From: JAGWBF01 sp963663025
GTDB taxonomy: Bacteria > Chloroflexota > Dehalococcoidia > Lucifugimonadales > JAGWBF01
NCBI GenBank assembly: GCA_963663025.1
Contig: OY760073.1
Location: 1,922,001 to 1,986,000, forward strand
DNA: 64,000 nt
Direction of reading: 5' to 3'
The notes beneath the pieces were generated by a model that was given only the letters and a program-made list of their open reading frames with translations, did not search any database and was not told where the DNA came from. The position numbers and the translations under genes are program-made. Positions 59,755-64,000 of the stretch are shown piece after piece (the stretch's first letter is position 1; the number at the start of each line of letters is the position of its first letter).

Positions 59755-61248
59755 CTAGCCGGCTATGGCAAGGGCTTGGGTGGCAGCTTCGATGGCCTCC
59801 ACTATGGGGAAGGGGTACACACCAACGAATATGGTGCCCAGCACCATCGCCGCCAGCACACCAATCAGCAGCAGAGACGGCTTTTGCGACAGGACGATTT
59901 CCCGTCCATCCTCTGTCATCTCATGCTCTTCATCGGCGGTTTCAGGCTTGGGCTCGATGTACATCTGCCGGATGACGTTCAGGTAGTAGTAGAGGGAGAA
60001 GAGGCTGTTCAGCACCGCAATTCCCGCCAGCCACAGCATGTCCTCGTTGGCGGCCGCGTTGAACAGGTAGAACTTGGTGGCAAAGCCCGCGAAGAAGGGC
60101 AGGCCGGCCAGGGAAAAGAGACCGATGGAGATGGACGCAGCCAGGAAGGGATGGCTGTCCGCCAGACCCGCCATATCCTTGATCTCTTCCTTGCCCGTCA
60201 TATTGAAGAAGGCAATCACCCCAACGAACACTGCCATGCTGGTGAACGCGTAGCCTACGATGTGAAGCATGATGCCGTTGGACGCTAGCTGGGACAAGGC
60301 GGCGATGCCGACCAGCAGGTAGCCCACCTGCCCTATGCTGGAGTAGGCCAGCAGCCTCTTCACATTGTGCTGTGACATGGCGACCAGGTTCCCGACAGAC
60401 ATGGTGGCAACGGCCAGCACCGCTATCAGGATCCGCCAATCATCGATGGCCGGGGCGAAAGCCTCGGAGAACATTCGTAGCACCAGGGCAAAGGCGGCCG
60501 CCTTTGAACCGACGGACAGGTAAGCTGTGATGGGCAGGGGCGCCCCCTGGTAAACATCGGGCGCCCACATGTGGAAGGGCACCGCCGCAATCTTGAAGCC
60601 AAGGCCAACCAGCATCAGGCCGAGGCCCACCCATAGGGCAGGACTGACGTCGCCGGCATTTGCCAGGAAATCGGCGATATCGACGAACCGGGTGTCCAGC
60701 ACCGATGTGTAAACCATGCTGATGCCGAACAGGAGGAAGGCCGACGAGAAGGCGCCAATGAGGATGTACTTGATGCCCGCCTCGTTGGAGAAGGGATTGC
60801 CCCGCAGGTAGGCCACCATGATGTAGAAGCTGAAGCTCATGAGCTCCAGGGCGATGTAGGCGGTGAGAAGCTCCCCTGAGGCCGCCATGATGTTCATAGC
60901 CAGGATGGCCATGAGGATGATGGCGTAGTACTCCCCCTGGCTGGAGAACCGGGCCTTGGCGAAATCTATGGAACTGAGGATTACCACGGCCCCCAGCGCC
61001 ATGAAGAAAGTCTTGAAGAAGAGGGAGTAGGCATCGACGTGGAACAGGCCACCGTACATAAGCTCATCCCGGTCCCACAGCAGAAGCAGGGACAGGACCG
61101 TCAGGGCGATGAGCCCCAGGACGCTGATCCATGCCAGCCAGTGCTTCCTGCCCTCAGCGAGAATCAGGTCGGCGGAGAAGATGACGAAAGCCAGTCCCGC
61201 CAGCAGGAACTCGGGTAGCAGCAGATGTAGGTTAGTAGTAAGGGACAT
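59755..61248 (-). CDS. nuoN: NADH-quinone oxidoreductase subunit N
   Basis: NuoN is an antiporter-like proton-channel subunit of complex I. From ATG 61248 (MSLTTNLHLLLPEFLLAGLAF) it has 497 residues; the frame upstream of that overlaps nuoM. It has about 14 transmembrane segments. Key motifs are ELMSFSFYIMVAYLR (membrane Glu), FKIAAVPFHMWAPDVYQGAPLPITAYLSVGSKAAAF, LLAYSSIGQVGYLLVG and a final charged loop. The loop between the last helices (EPKPETADEEHEMTEDGRE) is more acidic than usual. It is the last gene of nuoL-M-N, five bases after nuoM. Confidence 0.94.
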   Translation of the reverse strand: MSLTTNLHLLLPEFLLAGLAFVIFSADLILAEGRKHWLAWISVLGLIALTVLSLLLLWDRDELMYGGLFHVDAYSLFFKTFFMALGAVVILSSIDFAKARFSSQGEYYAIILMAILAMNIMAASGELLTAYIALELMSFSFYIMVAYLRGNPFSNEAGIKYILIGAFSSAFLLFGISMVYTSVLDTRFVDIADFLANAGDVSPALWVGLGLMLVGLGFKIAAVPFHMWAPDVYQGAPLPITAYLSVGSKAAAFALVLRMFSEAFAPAIDDWRILIAVLAVATMSVGNLVAMSQHNVKRLLAYSSIGQVGYLLVGIAALSQLASNGIMLHIVGYAFTSMAVFVGVIAFFNMTGKEEIKDMAGLADSHPFLAASISIGLFSLAGLPFFAGFATKFYLFNAAANEDMLWLAGIAVLNSLFSLYYYLNVIRQMYIEPKPETADEEHEMTEDGREIVLSQKPSLLLIGVLAAMVLGTIFVGVYPFPIVEAIEAATQALAIAG

Positions 61249-61253
61249 TTCTC

Positions 61254-62756
61254 TTATCCGGACCCCAGTATTCCGGGAATCTCGATTACGCCTGCATTGA
61301 TGACGTCCATGAGCGGCAGGGGCCAAACGCCTACAAACAGCAGGACGAAGGCCAGCAGGGCGGCGGCGCCCAACTCAACCCGGCTGGCATCGGTCAGGTG
61401 CTCCCATTCGGGCCGTATGGGACCGAAGAACACCTTGGCCAGCAGCCTGAGGATATACACCGCCGTTATGGCGGCGCCTATAACACCTATCACCGCCACG
61501 GGCAGATAGGTCTTGAAGGCCCCCACAAACACCAGGAATTCGGCCACGAAACCGCTCAGCCCCGGCAGTCCAAGGGAAGCCAGCCCGGCCACGGCGAAGA
61601 AGGCGGCTGTCATGGGCATCCGCTTGGCCAAGCCCTCCAGGACTCCAACGTCCCGCACGTGCGCCCGGTCGTAGATAGCCCCAACCAGGGCGAAGAAGAG
61701 GGCTGTCATGATCCCGTGGGAGAACATCTGCAGCACCGCGCCGCCCATACCCAGGCGGTCCAGGGTGGCGATGCCTATGAGCACGTACCCCATGTGGCTG
61801 ACGCTGGAGTAGCCCACAACGTACTTCAGGTCGGTCTGGGACATGGCCGACACCGCGCCGTAGAAGACGTTGACGGCCCCCAGCCCCACCAGCACCGGCA
61901 GCCACGTCTCGGCGCCCTCGGGCATAAGCTCCAGGCCCACGCGGATGATGCCGTAAGCCCCCAGCTTCATCAGCACGCCAGCGTGGAGCATGCTCACCGA
62001 TGTGGGAGCGGCTACGTGGCCGTCGGGCGACCAGGTGTGGAAGGGCCACAGACCCGCCAGCACCCCGAATCCCACCATCACCAGCGGGAAGAAGAGGTTC
62101 TGGAAGTGCTTGTAGCTGTCGTTGAACTCTACGCTGCGCAGCTCCTCCAGGGAGAAGGTGGGAGTGCCCGCCTGGTAGGAAGCCCAGAACATGGCCATGA
62201 TGGCGACCCACACCAGGACGCTGCCCGCCACCAGGTACAGCGTCAGCTTCATGGCGCCGTACTCTTTGCTGCGGAAGAAGGTGCCGAAGTCGCTGCTGCT
62301 GCCCCACACCCCGATCAGGAGAAACATGGGCAGCACGGCCAGCTCGTAGAAGAAGAACAGGAAGAACAGGTCCAGGCTGACGAAGGTGCCGAAGACACCG
62401 GCCACCAGCATCATGAGGAGCACCAGGAAGTCCTTGGGCCGGTGCTGGATGTTCCAGGCTATCAGGGTTGCGGCGAACATGACGATGCCGGTGAGCAGCA
62501 CCATGGGGGCCGAGATGCCGTCCATCCCCAGGCTGAAGGTGATGTTCATGGGATGGTCCAGCCACTTGAAGGACTCCCTGAACTGGAAGCCGCCGGCCGA
62601 GTAGTCGTAGGCTGCGAACAGCACGATGCTCAGGATGAGGGTGGCGACCGACAGCAGGATGGCGAACACCTTGATCTCTCTCCCCCTGTGTGCAGGGAAG
62701 AAAGCCAGGATAATGCCCCCCAAGAGGGGGATCAGTATGGTGGCGAACAGAGCCAT
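61254..62756 (-). CDS. nuoM: NADH-quinone oxidoreductase subunit M
   Basis: NuoM is the second antiporter-like subunit of complex I. The 500-residue protein has about 14 transmembrane segments. It shows LFFLFFFYELAVLPMFLLIGVWG (with the key membrane Glu), VGFGVLAGLWPFHTWSPDGHVAAPTSVSMLHAGVLMKLGAYGIIR (Lys in TM7-8), VGYSSVSHMGYVLIG and SLGLPGLSGFVAEFLVF. The C-terminal half is well conserved. It is encoded 28 bases after nuoL on the minus strand and overlaps nothing. Confidence 0.95.
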   Translation of the reverse strand: MALFATILIPLLGGIILAFFPAHRGREIKVFAILLSVATLILSIVLFAAYDYSAGGFQFRESFKWLDHPMNITFSLGMDGISAPMVLLTGIVMFAATLIAWNIQHRPKDFLVLLMMLVAGVFGTFVSLDLFFLFFFYELAVLPMFLLIGVWGSSSDFGTFFRSKEYGAMKLTLYLVAGSVLVWVAIMAMFWASYQAGTPTFSLEELRSVEFNDSYKHFQNLFFPLVMVGFGVLAGLWPFHTWSPDGHVAAPTSVSMLHAGVLMKLGAYGIIRVGLELMPEGAETWLPVLVGLGAVNVFYGAVSAMSQTDLKYVVGYSSVSHMGYVLIGIATLDRLGMGGAVLQMFSHGIMTALFFALVGAIYDRAHVRDVGVLEGLAKRMPMTAAFFAVAGLASLGLPGLSGFVAEFLVFVGAFKTYLPVAVIGVIGAAITAVYILRLLAKVFFGPIRPEWEHLTDASRVELGAAALLAFVLLFVGVWPLPLMDVINAGVIEIPGILGSG

Positions 62757-62784
62757 CCTACAAAGCTACTCCATCACTCTCGAT

Positions 62785-64000
62785 CTACCTGGTGGTCAAC
62801 AGCCACCAGAATAGGGCTACGAAGATTCCACCTATGACCATGCCAAGGGCGTAGTTGTACATCCGGCCTGTTACGTGGTAGCGGATTATGCCTCCAGACC
62901 AACGGACGCCCTTGGCGGGGCCGTCCACTCCCGTATCGTTGACCACGATCCGATCAAAGAGAGCCACCACCTTGGCTACCAGCAGGATGATCCTGTCTAT
63001 GGTCCACTGGTAGAGGTCGTCCAGGTAGTACTTGTTTTCGATAATGCGGTTCAGACCTCCGAGACGGGCCTTCAACGGGTCCAGCAACGTGGACCCCTTC
63101 CCGTAGGCCATCCATCCCAGCCAGAGGGCGCCCAGGGCCAGCAGCGCCGAAGCGATCCCCAGGGGGTAGCTGAACTCGAAGGCGTGGGCCTTATTGAAGT
63201 ACAGAAAGGTCCCGAATCCACCCGTGTCGGTCACTCGCAGGGCTATGAATCCCACCACAGCCGCCGGCACTGCCAGCAGGACCATGGGCCCCGTCATCAC
63301 CCAAGGCGACTCATGCACATGCTGGTTCTCGTCCTTCAGCTTTCCGTAGAAGACGACGAACAGGGCCCTGGCCATGTACAGGGCGCTCAGAAAGGCTGCG
63401 ATGAGGGCAAAGGCCAGCAGGTAGTTCTTGTGATCCAGCACCGCCAGCAGCACCTCATCCTTGCTCCAGAACCCGGCCAGGAGGGGCGCTCCCGCCAGGG
63501 ACAGCGCGCCGATGGTGAAGGTCAACGCCGTTACGGGCATCACCTTCCTCAAGCCTCCCATCTTCCGTATGTCCGTCTCCTCATCCATGCTGTGCATCAC
63601 GCTTCCCGCCCCCAGGAACAGCACAGCCTTGGAGAACCCGTGGGCCACCAGGTGGAATATAGCCGCGGTGTAGCCGAAGGCGCCCAGGGAGAGCATCATA
63701 AGGCCCAGATGGCTCACCGTGGAGTAAGCCAGTATTCGCTTCAGGTCGGTAGCGACCAGAGCCTGGGACGCTGCTATGAGAGCTGTGATCAGGCCAATAA
63801 CGGCGACCACGGTCAGGGCATCGGGGGCCGCTTCGAAAATGGGGAAAGCCCGGGCCACCAGGAACACCCCCGCCGCCACCATCGTCGCCGCATGGATCAA
63901 AGCGCTGACTGGAGTGGGGCCTTCCATAGCATCTGGCAGCCAGACATGCAGGGGGAACTGGGCCGACTTTCCCATCGCCCCAAGGAAGATGAGCAGGGCA
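62785..64000 (-). CDS. nuoL: NADH-quinone oxidoreductase subunit L (5' end outside window)
   Basis: The gene runs past base 64000, so the N-terminal part is missing; 405 residues are visible. They begin ALLIFLGAMGKSAQFPLHVWLPDAMEGPTPVSALIHAATMVAAGVFLVAR, the central conserved NuoL region, with the functional Lys in GKSAQ. ILAYSTVSHLGLMML, LVAHGFSKAVLFLGAGSVMHSM and FWSKDEVL follow. The C-terminal part includes the long lateral amphipathic-helix region (LARLGGLNRIIENKYYLDDLYQ-like) and the final anchoring helix. The Met at 63975 is internal, not the start. Confidence 0.93.
   Translation of the reverse strand, partial: ALLIFLGAMGKSAQFPLHVWLPDAMEGPTPVSALIHAATMVAAGVFLVARAFPIFEAAPDALTVVAVIGLITALIAASQALVATDLKRILAYSTVSHLGLMMLSLGAFGYTAAIFHLVAHGFSKAVLFLGAGSVMHSMDEETDIRKMGGLRKVMPVTALTFTIGALSLAGAPLLAGFWSKDEVLLAVLDHKNYLLAFALIAAFLSALYMARALFVVFYGKLKDENQHVHESPWVMTGPMVLLAVPAAVVGFIALRVTDTGGFGTFLYFNKAHAFEFSYPLGIASALLALGALWLGWMAYGKGSTLLDPLKARLGGLNRIIENKYYLDDLYQWTIDRIILLVAKVVALFDRIVVNDTGVDGPAKGVRWSGGIIRYHVTGRMYNYALGMVIGGIFVALFWWLLTTR

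Noticed and set aside
58780..60288. 502-codon plus-strand frame over the amidase and nuoN
   Set aside because: It is a GC-rich shadow frame antisense to two well-recognised genes and has no domain.

Overview
The window is a GC-rich bacterial chromosome segment, most likely from the Chloroflexota (Dehalococcoidia / SAR202-like). This rests on a 1512-residue glycosyltransferase-39/'Chlor_Arch_YYY' fusion, Pro/Thr-rich stalked and membrane-anchored surface proteins, two F420/flavin luciferase-like oxidoreductases, frequent TTG starts and complex I genes. The lineage is inferred from gene content only; there is no 16S rRNA gene here.

Bases 1-22,000 form an accessory, repeat-rich half. It carries an IS6/IS240-like transposase ending in a perfect 32-bp palindrome, beside a truncated STAS-like fragment. 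Three exported or anchored surface proteins follow (2939-6634, 15581-17035, 17205-18035), with an MBL-fold protein, HrcA, an M1 aminopeptidase with HEAT repeats, an LLM oxidoreductase and a polysaccharide deacetylase. Between them lie seven islands (0.5-1.7 kb) made of four short hairpin-forming repeat families, including a ~308-bp tandem array and several 110-170 bp duplications.

Bases 22,000-64,000 are a compact housekeeping half with one small repeat island (37,430-37,630). Main units are: fmdB-dtd; tRNA-Ser then miaB-nadA-nadC-dinB (minus); an Lrp regulator and aconitase; divergent hemQ and nitrite/sulfite reductase; an acyl-CoA ligase; rarA; a CPBP protease; trpA-aroH-aroF; ribF-tyrS-aminotransferase-serA-coiled-coil; DUF1015; a second LLM oxidoreductase; a minus-strand SLOG-eno-gap-YYY cluster; an amidase with a small AtzG/GatC-like partner; and nuoL(partial)-nuoM-nuoN.

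The most interesting signal is the leader of the nitrite/sulfite reductase gene (32007-32196). It has a promoter, a nearly leaderless 16-codon upstream ORF with one Cys codon, and three competing RNA helices ending in a U6 terminator. This is the layout of a translation-coupled attenuator. A second possible RNA switch precedes ribF, and an inverted repeat with CIRCE geometry precedes fmdB.
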